64,000 bases of DNA, taken from contig CM056577.1 of the NCBI GenBank assembly GCA_029721435.1, positions 31,154,719-31,218,718 of the forward strand, read 5' to 3'. Source of the stretch: Gymnothorax reevesii. Taxonomy: Eukaryota; Chordata; Actinopteri; Anguilliformes; Muraenidae. The notes beneath the pieces were generated by a model. The model did not search any database. It was not told the origin of the DNA and was given only the letters and a program-made list of their open reading frames with translations. A program made the translations under genes and the position numbers. Positions 1-12,068 of the stretch are shown here, in pieces; the first letter of the stretch is position 1; each line of letters starts with the position of its first letter.

Positions 1-3000
1 GCTATTTTTTCCAGTTTTCAAAAGGAAATGGGCACTGGAACTGTGATTATCTTTATTGTCTCCAGCAGGGAGACAACAGATTTATTAAGGCACTTAAATA
101 CAAAGGATAACCCCGGCATATGAGGGCTCTACATCACAACAAAGGAAGTTGATCATTGACCGGACGGCACTTATTGCTCGGTTTACAAGACTGGATTTTT
201 ACAAGACACATTTTTAGGCCTCAAATTTTTTTCAGAAATGCAGGAAATGTCCCTTTAGTGTGACTCGTATTTCCTGCCGCGCACCACACCGCGATATTTC
301 ACTTTGACTCTGGCCATAATGCCACGGGAAACTGCCAAAATGGCACACCCCAGCTCTCGTATCAAAGGACAAACAGCTGGAAAACATGTTAAGCCGACAA
401 TAAAATGGAAAACAGGCACAAGGAAATTAACCAGCGGGGAGAAAATTAAATTCAAAAACAGACGCTGACCATTTATTGTAAACAAAATACTCCATTCGGT
501 TAGCCTTGATGACCTCGGTCCATGACTTAAAAGCAAGATAAATAACTGAAAATAAGAGCTGAGATACGGTTCAACTTCCTTTCTGAAAAAAATATTACTG
601 TGTTTCAGACATGCATTGGAGAAAATCCAGGGAGAGGTTGGGATATTCTTCCGGAATTTTCCAACGCAGTCGTCTAAGAATTAGTGCAAGTAAGGGCGGG
701 TGATGTTTCATGATACATACCATACAGCCAGAAACGAGCCACAATATGGATTTGGCACAAATTAACAGTCGAGAGAGGATTTTAATGTTTGCACTATAGT
801 GTCAGGGCAAACAATTAGCCAGACAACAAACCAGGTCAATTCGGGAGCACCAACTGGCCCCGAGGTTACTGGGGAATGAATGATTTGTCCCTTGCCAAAA
901 CAGACAAGCACCATTGGATATCAGACACTGATATTGGACATTAGTCCAATAGTGATATTGGATATCAGTGTTACTAACTCAAATAACTGGTTTGGATATT
1001 GATGACTATGGGCTGATGTGGTATCAGATAGCATTATTCAAATAAATAACAGTTCAGCACAGGAAAGCAATGCCTGATGTTGCTTTTCACATCACCCCAT
1101 TCTCTTCCACACAATGAAGCACACAGCTAATTAGATTAACACCGCTATCAAATTAATGTTTGGTATTGGCTGCTACCCAAAGCTATGATCGGGACTCAGA
1201 GAGTCGGATCAATGTATCTCAACATCCCAGATGATCCCTGGCATCCCTTCGGCCAAAAGCCTTTAGGCTAGAACGTCTGAGTGGAACTCAGGGAATCGGT
1301 GGTTTAAGGCTCAGCATAGTCACAATAAGATCATAGCAACAGATGGGCCCCTCATCCTAAATCCCACATTAATCTGAGAGGGGGGGGAATTGGCCTCCGC
1401 TTTGTCTCATAAACTGTAAGTGATAAAATGTGCAACTAACTAAGCTTTATGCGTTTCAATGTTTAAAGCAGGATCTGATGAAATTTGGAGGCAAACGATA
1501 TATACAAAGGTTAGCATCCAACATTCAAATATATATTTTGATGTATACCAAAGACAGGCAATATCATTCAGCTCCAGGTGTGAGCGAGACCGACAATGAA
1601 TCCTGGGAGATCCAAGAAACCATTCCAGGAGCTTTCTGTCCAAAGAGGTGGCTGGGTTGAGGAGATGCCTGCCGCTGGGCTGAGTCAGAGCCCAAGGGCA
1701 CCACTAGCTATGCTAACAGCTAATTGGCATTGGTGTCGTAGTGCAACATGTACGTGACTCACCTCTCAAATCACGTTCCTTCTGCATCACACCGTCACTC
1801 ACAGCAGAGTTTCCCTGAGTAGGGCACCATGACTTAACGGCGTGCCTTCAGGCGAGGTCAAGTGTTCAGTGTGATAAATTCTGTAAGAGAAACGTACAGG
1901 AATATTAAAATGACCTATAAATGAAACGACAGTGCTTAAACAAGATACATTTCATCGACAAGCATGTCGCTCAGGCCACGTAAAACCCCGTTTGAATGTT
2001 TAGAAAGACAGCAGCACATTTTATCAACGTCAGTGACGTCTTTCTCTTTGGCACATCAAGAGATTCACTAAATTCAGACAGTGTGTAGCAGAAGGAAGAA
2101 GGGAGGGCCGACAACACAAGTTCAGAACACCGGCACCAAGAGAGGACTCAAAGCCTCTTCGAGTGGAAACTGAGGGAGGTCGATGAGTTTAATCGACACA
2201 GATCAATAGCCTCTGCTCTTAACAACTCAATGAGTGGGCCCATTACATCCTATGGAGTCATCCTTGTTGTTAGGGGGGGAGGCAAAGGTAGCACTTTCAT
2301 CTAAAAAGCAAAAGATGGAGATTGCCAGCCCCGCCCAAACCGTCAGGGGTGAAGCAGGGGCATGGTGGCGGGTTGCCAGAGCAAATTGAATCCCCCCAGA
2401 GGAGCTGAGCAGGAAGCAATCCATAGAACGAAGGGCCGCTGACATGAGCGCACTGATGTTATTACATCTCGGCCCTGTAAGACATTCCCTGAAACCACGC
2501 CATTCGGGAGTGGTAAAAGTAGTACAGCACTACACAAGTGACTCAGATTGAATCAGAAATAACAACTACCCTCAAATCAGCTTCCAGCAGCAGCATAGGG
2601 CTCTAATTACCTCCAAATACTACAAAGCTGTGGTCATAATTCTAATTTAGGCACGTATGATGCTCAAGCAATGCACTAAATCTTACATACTCCAGTAAAT
2701 GCAAGTCTGTCTCGGAAAGGGTCGCCTGACATACTACTCCTACAACACAAAATATCAAAATGAATGAAGATGAACAAAAATGCGAGCCGTTAATACGCAA
2801 ATGACTGTAAACCCACTTCTATGGCAGCATGTCACTGCCAACTATCATTTCTGAACTAATGCATCCATATGACTGCCGACACCCATTTCGTAAACCCGCA
2901 TGCCTGTACGATTTGCTGCTAGTGCCAATGTCATATACAACTGTCTGCATGACTCCTTATCAATACTTATTTCATACGCAACTGTCTGTATGACTCATTT

Positions 3001-3060
3001 CTGATGTCAATTCATAAATAAGCGTTTGCGTGAACTGCTGCAGATGCCCATTTCATACAC
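1..3060. other. anonymous non-coding DNA
   Basis: No open reading frame with recognisable protein features and no RNA gene was seen. Composition is moderately AT-rich and unremarkable. A short palindromic cluster near 0.9 kb is listed separately. Confidence 0.5.
913..972. repeat. short palindromic cluster
   Basis: The motif GATATTGGA and its complement recur several times around the palindrome TTGGACATTAGTCCAA. The block could fold into overlapping hairpins. No function or family is recognised. Confidence 0.5.
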
Positions 3061-3069
3061 CAGAGCACA

Positions 3070-3255
3070 AATGGCGAACTCTAGTCCTGGAGACCCACAG
3101 TCTCTGTACACTTTTGTTGTCTCCATTCAACCAGATGGCATTTAATACCTGGTAAACAGTGTTTTGGGCTGTTCAGCTAATCAGTGACCTAAATTAAAAA
3201 CCCAAAAACCTGCAGGCACTGCAGTCCTTTAGAACTAAAGTTGTCCATTCCTGCA
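3070..3255. repeat. small inverted-end dispersed repeat (family unknown)
   Basis: The left end reads GGCGAACTCTAGTCCTGGAG. The right end, reverse-complemented, begins GGACAACTTTAGTTCTAAAG, so the ends are degenerate inverted repeats. The style is that of short non-autonomous DNA elements common in fish. A loosely similar phrase (GTCCTCAAGGTCC) occurs near 36.0 kb. Assignment is weak. Confidence 0.35.
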
Positions 3256-3639
3256 CTGAAGTGTCTGTGTGACTTGATATACAGCCATTTCTTAGCAGCT
3301 ATAGGACCAAGTCCAGAGTTTGCCTGGAGTTCTCATCGAACTGTGAAAACAGCCCGTTTCCAGACTTCCGCATTTTCCCTGAACCCTTCCTCATCATTGA
3401 CCGAAATCCACACCATTTCATTTGAAAGCAAACCTAAAATGAAGAATTAGACGCATCCACTCTTTCGCTTTTTCTTTCACTCTTCCTCCTTCCTCAATAA
3501 CGACCCTGAGAGGACACTTGTATATGAATATACGGGGACCATATCCCCACTGATTGCACCACCATTTTCTATTTAAGGACTTATGACTGGCAGCCATATC
3601 TGGTCTGCCGCAATATTCTTGAAAATTAGAACTGTGACA

Positions 3640-4480
3640 TTCACTGAGCCTACCGAGACGAACTGAAAATCGTGACCGCAGCTCAGCGGGTCAGGCCCGA
3701 GTCCAGCTGTTGGGCTGACTGCATTCGGTGGGGTGTGGGAGGACGAAACACAAAACAGACCGAACCGACACAGACACAAATCAGCTCCAATCAGTGCTGA
3801 GACGAAAGGAGGCAAAATGCAGCACAGTGACCCCCCCCCCCAGCAGCTGCCGTGTCCATCCGTGCCGCGCTCTCCAGTTACACAGCCACCCTTTTACGGG
3901 CATAGGCTTCCGCCACAAAGACTCCAGTGTCTCTCCCTCGCTCTCTCTCCCGACGCGACTAAAGCCACCAGCCGCCCCCCTCCCCCCACTATGCGGCTGG
4001 CCTCTGCCCCGGGGACGGATCAGCTGTCGGGCGGACGCATGCCTTTCCCGTTTGGACCTTTAGACCATCTGCCGGCAGGAGAGGCGGGGAACAGGAAGTG
4101 AAGTCAGTGCGGCCCCAGCTGCCCCCGGCTGTGCACTGACCCCAGCTGCTCCGTCCTGAACCCCGCAGCCGCGGACTGGGCAGAAATACCCACGTTTGAA
4201 TCCAAACCCAGCCGCAGTTTTTTTCCCCTTCCAGGTAATTAAATGAACAGTTATTGCTGCTATTTGGCCAGAACGTCATCACACCGGACTCCCAGCTAAA
4301 GGGAGGGTGGAGCACCTGCAGTTCTCCACCTTCGAGGTCTGTGATTTCGAGAGCCCTGAGGGGGCGAGTGCTCAAGCGAAGGGTGTCCGAAAACGGCCGG
4401 TGCAGGCGCAGGTTTATGTTTTACCACGGCGCCGAGAAGACACTGGATTCTGCTTATCAAGGTTCCTAACCAAACTTCAC
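3640..4480. other. GC-rich, CpG-containing block
   Basis: This stretch is clearly richer in G+C and CpG than its neighbours and has C-runs at 3830-3841 and 3976-3991. Several overlapping short reading frames occur on both strands, as expected from GC-rich DNA with few stop codons, and none has a known domain. It could be a CpG-island-like regulatory block or an unrecognised non-coding transcript start, but nothing here proves either. Confidence 0.3.
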
Positions 4481-4599
4481 AGCTCCTCCTCTAGACTGGA
4501 AGTGTGGAGAGGGCAGGCCCTTGTCCTGCAGGGGTCAAATTCTGGGGTCAGAATATGCAGGCGGATACTCTGATCAGAGCATCCACTTAAACACACACT

Positions 4600-5757
4600 C
4601 ATACCAAATGTACTGCAATCTATAAATATACATAAACAGACACAAACACATCTACTGTTCCACTTCAGCAGGGGTATCTAGTCATATCTAAAAAGATAAA
4701 ATGGGGAAAACATTTGTTCCACCCTACACAGCTGCTTCTACTTTTTATGATCTAGACTGAAAACCATGACTACTTAACGGAGCATTTTGGCAAAAACCTT
4801 CCCTTACACATATCGTTTTGCCTGAACAGAACCACCCAATATTGGACTCTGGGTTTGAGAGATGCGTGTGTGTGGGTGAGTAGTACAATGTTTGTGTTAA
4901 TATGTGTACTTGCATACGCACAAGAAACAACGGCGTGCATGTGAATGGGTGCGCATCATTAAGAGAACCTGGCCATTTGCTTCGATGACAACCTGCAACT
5001 TAGAGTGTGTGATACTATCGTCCATTTATATTGGGGAACATGTTTATTCTTCAGTTTATCCACTAGTGTGTGAAGGAGGATGTGTTTGATGGGTGGGAGT
5101 TAAGAGCAAGGGTCTGACTGAGACTGTTGGTGCCCATATCTATTCAGCAAAGCAGTCCAGGTATCAGTTTCTGGTCGTGAACGAGAATTTGCATGAGTGC
5201 CTGAATCACTTTCCATTGAAAAAGTCTACCGACTCCCTATTCTGCTTCGCCTTCCTCACAAAAAAAAAAAATTAAACAAACACCACCTCAAGAATACAGA
5301 GCACAAACAAAGGGAAAAGCTCTTTCCAAACTTAAAGTCATTAATATTCACCGCCTCTCTTTACAATACAGTTACACCCCACTCCTAACTGATAAAATCT
5401 TGAGTATACATACAAGTCCACTTGAGTGGTTGTGAATCATTTCCCCATTGTGTGCAGAACCGGTGACTGTACACCCAACAAAACACTCTTGAACAGCTCT
5501 GACCAGCAGAGAGTTTGTGTTTTACAGTACGATCATAATTCAAACAGTCACAGGAAGCAAGTTTTGCCTTGGGCAGTGATGTGTGTGTTTTCCAAAGCTA
5601 AAGCTTTTAGAAGGAAACAGCATGAGCAGTACAATGTACTGTACAATAGAAGAGTTGGCAAGAGCCAGACTTTGAGATAAAAACATCTACAGGTTAAAGT
5701 TCCCTTCCTGCACAGCACAAGAGGCGTACTGCAAAAAGGCTGAAGCAGCCGTAGTAC

Positions 5758-5760
<3 letters not shown>
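4600..5760. other. anonymous non-coding DNA
   Basis: No gene, no inverted-end element and no strong simple repeat was seen before the TG-rich tract. Confidence 0.45.
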
Positions 5761-5796
<36 letters not shown>

Positions 5797-5871
5797 GCGT
5801 ATGTGTGTGTGTGTGCGTGCGTGTGTGCGTTGAAAGTATGCTTGAGCGCGTGTGTGTGTGTGTCGAGAGTA

Positions 5872-5907
<36 letters not shown>

Positions 5908-6393
5908 GAAAATATGCATGAGTGTGTGTGTTGAGAATATGTGTGAGTGTGTGTTGAGTGTATATATGTGCGTATGTGTTTGTGTTGAGAGTATGCGTGA
6001 GTGTGTGCGTGTTGACTGTATGTGTGTGTGTGTGTGCGTGCGCACACCTGCATGAGTGAAAGTGTGTGTTTATGTGTCTGGAGTGTCTACACGTGTGTAT
6101 ATCTGTGTGTTTGCGTGCGCGCACGTGTGTGTATGTACGCGTGTATGTGCGCCAGTGTGTGTATCAGTGCCTGCGTGAGTGTTTATGCGTGTGTGTATGT
6201 GTGTGTGTGCGTGTGTGTGCTCGCGTGCATGAGTGTATGGATCTGTTTGTGAGTGCATAAATGCGGACATGGGTCTGTGTGGGCATGTAAACCTGGGAGC
6301 GTGTGTGTGCAGGTCAGTGCACGCACGCGCATGTATATGTATATGTGTGTGTGTGCGCGTGCATCCGTGCGTGTATGTGTGTATGCGTGCTTG
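5761..6393. repeat. long TG/CA-rich microsatellite tract
   Basis: About 630 bp of almost continuous alternating purine-pyrimidine sequence, starting as a pure TG run and passing into interspersed TGTGCG, TGTATG and TTGAGAGTATG variants. Long reading frames on both strands here are pure by-products of the repeat (Cys-Val or His-Thr repeats). Such tracts can adopt Z-DNA and are usually polymorphic in length. Confidence 0.95.
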
Positions 6394-6983
6394 TTTCCTT
6401 AACAATACCAAAAGATGTAATGACTAGGATTCCATTCAAATGATCCTGAACCATGACTCACTGTTTAAAGCAAACACACATTTCCTAGTTTGGTTTCAGA
6501 AATAAACATGCCAAGAGATTACAGTATAAAATAATATCCCAGCCCACAAGTCATTGATTTCATTTCAACAGTAAATCATCAGAAATGAGTAATTTTTCGT
6601 CACCTGTGTAAAATAGCCCAAAGACAAATGTTAGCTGAATTCAGGCCAAAGTCCCATTAATACAGAAGCCCCATGACTGGATGCTCTGAAGTAAACTGAA
6701 CAAGTTTTATCAAGAATTTTGGGCGAATTAGTCTGACTGCTGTATAAAATAGAAAAAGCTATTTGATTAAATTTCCACTTAACTGCTACTCAAAGTGATT
6801 TCAGTAACCACCCAACTGCGAATGAGTCAGTTGATGCAACAATTTCCTAGAAAGTACCAGTATCAGCTTACAGTAATTGAACACAGACCATATGGCATAT
6901 CATTAAAAGAGTAATGAAACAAAAAATACACCCATCGCATATCAGGCAAGCTTCAGGTACACATTCCAGCTAGTCTGGGCAAA
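6394..6983. other. anonymous AT-rich DNA
   Basis: No feature was seen between the TG tract and the left end of the first Tc1-like element. Confidence 0.4.
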
Positions 6984-8497
6984 TATACTCAGCAACAAAA
7001 GTTTCTGTGACACCATTTATGTGTATGTTATAAATGACACGCAAAGATCTCAATGCAATCAATATGTTTATTTAACAGGAGAAACACTGACTTTTCAGTG
7101 CCAACGTCACTCAAAACGAAAAATGTCATTTTCATGCGTCATGAAGCACTTGTCTGACGTCTAACCAATTGTGACCTTCACACTTCAATACCGGGTGTGA
7201 CTTCCTCGTGCCATGATGCAAGCAACGCATCTCTGGCGCATGGACCGAATCAGATGTGCCAGAAATTGCTGTGGGATGTCATTCCAAATCTGACGTAGAC
7301 GTTGTCGCAATTCCTGGAGTGTAGCTGGCGGGTTATCCAACCGCCGCAAACGTCGATCCATCTCGTCCCAAAGATGCTCGATTGGGGACATGTCTGGGGA
7401 TCTGGCTGGCCATGGCAGGACATTGACATGTTGTTGCATCAGATACTGCTGTACAATCCTTGCAATGTGTGGTCTGGCGTTATCATGTTGCAGTGTTATT
7501 CCGGGACCATGTTGGATCAAAAACGGTACCACCAATGGCCGTAGCACTTCATCGCGATATCTTTGACCTGTCAGATTTCCATCAATAACAAGCAAATCTG
7601 TTCTGTTTCTAGCCGTGATCCCTCCCCAAATCATGACACTACCACCTCCAAAACGATCAAATTCCTGAACACAGTTGTTGGCATAACGTTCTCCACGTCG
7701 ACGGTATACACGTAAACGACCATCACATCGGTTAAGCATGAATCTTGATTCATCAGTGAAGAGTACAAGATCCCACTGACGTTGGATCCACCGTCGATGT
7801 TGTTGTGCCCACTGTAGACGCAGTCGTCGGTGTTGTACTGTGAGTATTGGACGTCTTGCTGGCCGACGTGGGACAGTGCCAAAATGACGGAGACGGCGAC
7901 GGATTGTCTGTGCAGACAGTCGCCTCAAACCAGGTATCGTTCTTGCAGTTATGGTTGCAGGTTGGAATCGATTTCGGAGATGGGTTGTTCGAATCCAGTT
8001 GTCCTGTCTGGGAGTGGTTACTCGTGGACGGCCGCTGCGAGGACGGTCTCTGACATGTCTTGTCTGCTGATGACGCTGCCATAAGTTCCAAATGGTGTTT
8101 CGGTGGACATTCAGGCGATGAGCAACTTCCCTCTGCGAGGTTCTGGATTCAATCATCCCAATGGCCCTCCATCGATCATTTTCAGACAGTCTTGGCATTT
8201 AGAGGGTAGAGTTCCTGATCCGAAATGGCTGTGTTTTCGATAAGTGATGCTTCCGTCGTTCATCAGGCACAATGTGAACATTCCAAAAATTCTCCTCTTT
8301 TATTGCCATCCACAAGCATGATTTACGCACATTTTCACGTGCAAAGTCATTTTCTCGCATTTTCATGATTTCCATTTCAATGTTGTGTTTACGTGTACTG
8401 TTTCAGTCTGATATCACCATGTATGACAATTTCATAATTGCGTTATGAAAAATAATTAACAATATTGGTGTCACAGAAACTTTTGTTGCTGAGTATA
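6984..8497 (-). mobile_element. apparently complete Tc1-like DNA transposon
   Basis: The left end, 6984-7014, begins TATACTCAGCAACAAAAG and is the exact reverse complement of the right end, 8467-8497, giving perfect 31-bp inverted repeats. TA dinucleotides flank both ends, as expected for Tc1/mariner insertion, though TATA on both sides leaves the exact boundary uncertain by about 2 bp. The only gene is a full-length transposase on the minus strand. Size, ends and intact gene fit a structurally autonomous Tc1 element. The right end directly abuts a second Tc1-like element. Confidence 0.93.
7185..8198 (-). CDS. Tc1-family transposase, intact 337 aa
   Basis: This protein would cut and paste its own element at TA sites in the nucleus. 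The first ~115 residues form the paired-like double helix-turn-helix DNA-binding region (MPRLSENDRW start, REVAHRLNVHRNTIWNLW), with the linker GRPR motif in RPRSGRPRVTT. The DDE catalytic core follows: the first Asp in LVLFTDESRF, the second in QHDNARPH and the Glu in SPIEHLWDE. The second Asp and the Glu are separated by 34 residues, the DD34E spacing of Tc1. The GGGSVMIWGG motif is present. Length is normal for the family and there is no stop or frameshift. The ATG starts a canonical N-terminus and the gene lies between perfect inverted repeats. Whether it is expressed cannot be seen. Confidence 0.95.
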   Translation of the reverse strand: MPRLSENDRWRAIGMIESRTSQREVAHRLNVHRNTIWNLWQRHQQTRHVRDRPRSGRPRVTTPRQDNWIRTTHLRNRFQPATITARTIPGLRRLSAQTIRRRLRHFGTVPRRPARRPILTVQHRRLRLQWAQQHRRWIQRQWDLVLFTDESRFMLNRCDGRLRVYRRRGERYANNCVQEFDRFGGGSVMIWGGITARNRTDLLVIDGNLTGQRYRDEVLRPLVVPFLIQHGPGITLQHDNARPHIARIVQQYLMQQHVNVLPWPARSPDMSPIEHLWDEMDRRLRRLDNPPATLQELRQRLRQIWNDIPQQFLAHLIRSMRQRCVACIMARGSHTRY

Positions 8498-9312
8498 TAT
8501 ACTGAACAAAAATGTAAAGGCCCCATGTCAAATATCGATGCCACATGGAGTTAACAACTCTAAATGAGCGTATGCTGACTTTTACTTGTACAATAGGGAT
8601 ATTTCTCTTGATTTGTGTTCCATCTCTCTGTCAGTGAGCATTTGCTCAGTGATGCAGTGATTTTACTCAGTACATGGGTGTGGCATTTCCAGACGGAGAT
8701 CAGACAGAATGAGCAGTACCCAGACACTCCTTATACTGGGGACAATAAAAGGCCACCCCAAAATGTCAAATTTTGTCAAAAGTCATTATGCCTCAGATGT
8801 CTCAGGTGATGCGGGAACATTTAATTGGCATGCTGGATGCAGGGATGTCCACCAGAGCGGTTGCTGAGCTGAATGTTAACTATCGGACGATAGGCCATTT
8901 GAGAGTTTGTTTCCGACGGATGGGCAGTACTGTAAATCCGCCTCATCCACGTCGGCCACATGTGACCACACCAGCACAAGATTGCTACATCCGGCTCATC
9001 CACCTGCGGGATCGGCTCAGATCAGTGGCACGCACAGCGGATGAGACCATTGGTCTGCACAACAGACGCATCACACCACAGACAGTCCGTAACTGCCTGC
9101 GAGAAGCCAACTTGCACGCTCAGTGTCCTCACCGTGGTCAGGATCTCACCGCTGTCTGGTGTTGGGACTGACTCGCATGGCCAAACACACAGGTTCGATG
9201 GCCCTTGGCACGCTGGAGAAGAGTGCTATTCACAGACGAATCCTGGTTCCAGTTTTTTGTTAATAAAAACTCAAAAATTTGACATGGGGCGTTTATATTT
9301 TTGTCCAGTGTA
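8498..9312 (+). mobile_element. internally deleted Tc1-like transposon
   Basis: The left end reads CTGAACAAAAATGTAAAGG and then CCCCATGTCAAA. The right end, reverse-complemented, reads CTGGACAAAAATATAAACG and then CCCCATGTCAAA, so the ends are imperfect inverted repeats. A TA follows the right end at 9311-9312. The left end shares a short TA run with the neighbouring complete Tc1 element. The family differs from its neighbour: both ends and protein are distinct, and it resembles Tc1-like elements common in salmonids and other fish. The second half of the transposase gene is missing. Confidence 0.88.
8788..9260 (+). pseudogene. truncated Tc1-like transposase
   Basis: From the ATG at 8788 the frame encodes MPQMSQVMREHLIGMLDAG and a paired-like DNA-binding region (STRAVAELNVNYRTIGHL, then PRRPHVTTP as linker). 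The open frame stops near 9171. Downstream, in another frame, the residues RRVLFTDESWFQ hold the first catalytic Asp. The second Asp and the Glu are absent because sequence jumps straight to the right inverted repeat. It cannot encode an active transposase. Confidence 0.88.
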
Positions 9313-12064
9313 TGAATGTGACTAAATATTTCTTTAAAAAGATTTCTGCCCAGATTATAATCTGTGACAACAGAAACAGTAACGTTGAAGGCATGAAGAA
9401 TGCTGCCATTCCTGGGCTAAATTCAGTTTGAGATGGAGAATTCCAGAAATCTCACTGCCACTGTCTTGTCAAAGCAGTGACAGACACCTCGTGTAGCAGA
9501 ACTCCCACCTATCGATCCACTCGAGGGAAAACTGACTGAAGGTCACTCAGCAGATATGACGCCCCATCACACCCAAACTTATTTGTCCAAAAAGCCCCAT
9601 TTGCTGTTTACGTCAGTTTGGTAGTTGGGGGACAGGAAAAATGACTGTCTAGGGGGTCTGTTATGCGTCGCCCACCTCCTAACTAGTCAGGCAAAAACGA
9701 GGGCGTCATCCGCAAATGAAACTGCAATAATAAGCTGACTTCAGCAAATCTACAGTTCGCTTTCTTAGCTGTGCGTGCAAAATGACCCAGCGTATTAAAC
9801 ACCCAGTAATCCCCTCCCCCAGACACAGCCCTCCTGAATAAGGTACTCTCCGCCATCAGTTTACATCCATTAGAGGAGCCATTTTCTATAATTGATCTGA
9901 CCTGCGACTCCCACCCCCCTGACTTCCGCCAACCAATCGTAACAAATACAGGAGGGAGGCACTCCGAGTCAGCCACAGTTCAAGTTCCCGCGGGTCCTCG
10001 TAATGAGGGAGGGCGTCCACATCCTGCCCGAAATATCCACCGGGAGTTGTCGGCGCAGCCTCGTTTGTCCGCTTGTTAGCCTTTTAACACCGTAATGGCG
10101 GACATAACCGCATCGCTGGGAACTCCCCTCCATCCGGCTTTCAACCCCGCCTCTAGCGCTGGAGATATCTGACAGCATTAATATTAAATGCCACAAATGA
10201 CCTAGCACTTGGTTGGGTTCTGCAATTCAGACAAATGAAGGGTAGTTTAGCCCAGTACTCAAATATACAGTGAAAACATCAGAGTGTTTGTCTGCGCCAC
10301 TAAAAAAGTCCTTCAGGAGACTTTAATTTTTGTACACTGGTATTCTTATGGAACTGTTTACACTAGCACGCTTTTACAGGGAATAGAAATCGTGTGCAGA
10401 GTTCAACCTTTTGCTTGTCATGCTTAATATTTGTGCAGTTGCAACTTGCTGTGCAAGTTATTCAAACCACAAGTTGAAAGAATTTCATTTTTTCTATTTA
10501 TACGGCACGGTCACGTTACATCTACCAGGTGAATCAGCACTAACCTAAAACCGCAGCATTATCCAAATGTTACTGCAAAATACAGCAAGACATGACCAGC
10601 GCTTACAAGAGAACTCCAAACACAGGCACCAACTCATGCATTCTTGGCACAAAGACAAAAAAAATAAATCACAGGCTTGTGATTATAATATAAATCAATC
10701 AATCAATAATAAATCAATAAGCACCGCTGGTATAACCTGAACAAATGCACGGAGCACATAGAAAGCGGTTTAAAACCGAAAAGAAATGATATGTCCATAA
10801 AAACCTTGAATATTTGAAGTCAGGACGCATAAGCATTTCCGCCACATTGACTCCCCAGTAATTAAATAGACAAGTCACAGTTCCTCCTCTGCGATAATTG
10901 CCGCCTAGGCGTGACCTTTGACCGAAGCATCAATAAACACTACTGCTGTTAACTTTCCTTCCTGATAAAAGTGTCCAAATTAGACTTCAGCCGAATAAAA
11001 CAAACAGCCAATTACACGCCACATTCCTTCAGAACACTTTCACCACAACAGCAAGTTCCCTGAAGGATTCTTAACCTTGCAATCTCCACCCCCGCGCCGG
11101 TGCACTCTGAAGTTGTGTTATGTTGTGACTCAAATCGCACTGCTTTCCTGTCCCGTGTTGAGTGTTTACATTTGATGATATCGCTACCATGGCAAAGGCG
11201 AAGATGAATGTCCAGAAATGGAGTTCAGTTCTAATCTAATCTCATAAAAATGTGAATAAATAAAGGAGAGGCATGCTTCACATATTTTGGCGGTGAAAAC
11301 CATCCTCGAATGCAGATTGTTTTGGAAGGGTATGCATGTACCTGTAAATGATTTGAAGCTTAGTCTGCATCATGGGAAATGGTTCTACAGGTTTTCTCCT
11401 TCGCCGGGCTTGGATTATAATCAGCATATTTCAATGTATTTTTGACAGCATCATCCGTAAGTGTTTGACCGCCGGGCGACGAAAGTTCTGGTTTTAATTG
11501 TGAACAAGGCAAATTAATTGAGTAATATTCAATAAAGTTGCATAATCAACTGCTTGGCTCAGCTGTCAGTTTCTCACGCCCAGGTTTTCGCGGCAATGCT
11601 TGTTCAGATATAACCTCAGACAACAACTAAAAAAAAAAAAAAAAAAAAACGCAATGAAAATAGACTCAAAGCATGTTTACAAACAGTGCATTTTTTCAGA
11701 CAGTGGGCGGGATGATAGAGCCTGGTACTTGTAATCATTGACCTTAAACTCAACCCCCACCCAACCCTCAACTCAACCCCAGTGTGCTGCTCTCCCAGCA
11801 ACCAGAGAAACAACCTATCACCAAGCCGATTAGTCTTCACACTGCAGCGCCTTCAACACACACTCCGGAGAAAGATGGATTCTGCTGGAACCTTGAAATT
11901 CCACAGGAGAACCCAAAGAAATCTAGTTTAGGAGTTTCCTGTCAGGCTAAATCCTCACTCTGGAGGTTGCGCACTTATCAAAACTACGACAACAAACAAG
12001 AGGCAAAGACCCTTTTTCGCCCCTTAAAAGACAGCACGGTACGTGAGAGTAGCACTCTGAGATT
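9313..12064. other. anonymous non-coding DNA
   Basis: No coding region or element boundary was recognised. A 22-base A run lies at 11628-11649. The GC-richer patch at 9970-10100 has a few CpGs but no supporting signals. Confidence 0.45.
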
Positions 12065-12068
12065 CTTA

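Noticed and set aside
4200..4250. Splice-acceptor-like polypyrimidine plus CAG, followed by GTAATT
   Set aside because: The acceptor and donor signals coincide at the same point, leaving no exon; no supporting frame or transcript signal.
3728..4375. Overlapping 111-128 aa frames on both strands in the GC-rich block
   Set aside because: GC-rich DNA has few stop codons; composition is Pro/Arg/Ser-rich and no domain or splice structure supports a gene.
5548..6124. Long minus-strand frames (145-165 aa) rich in His and Thr
   Set aside because: They are translations of the TG/CA microsatellite with no protein features.
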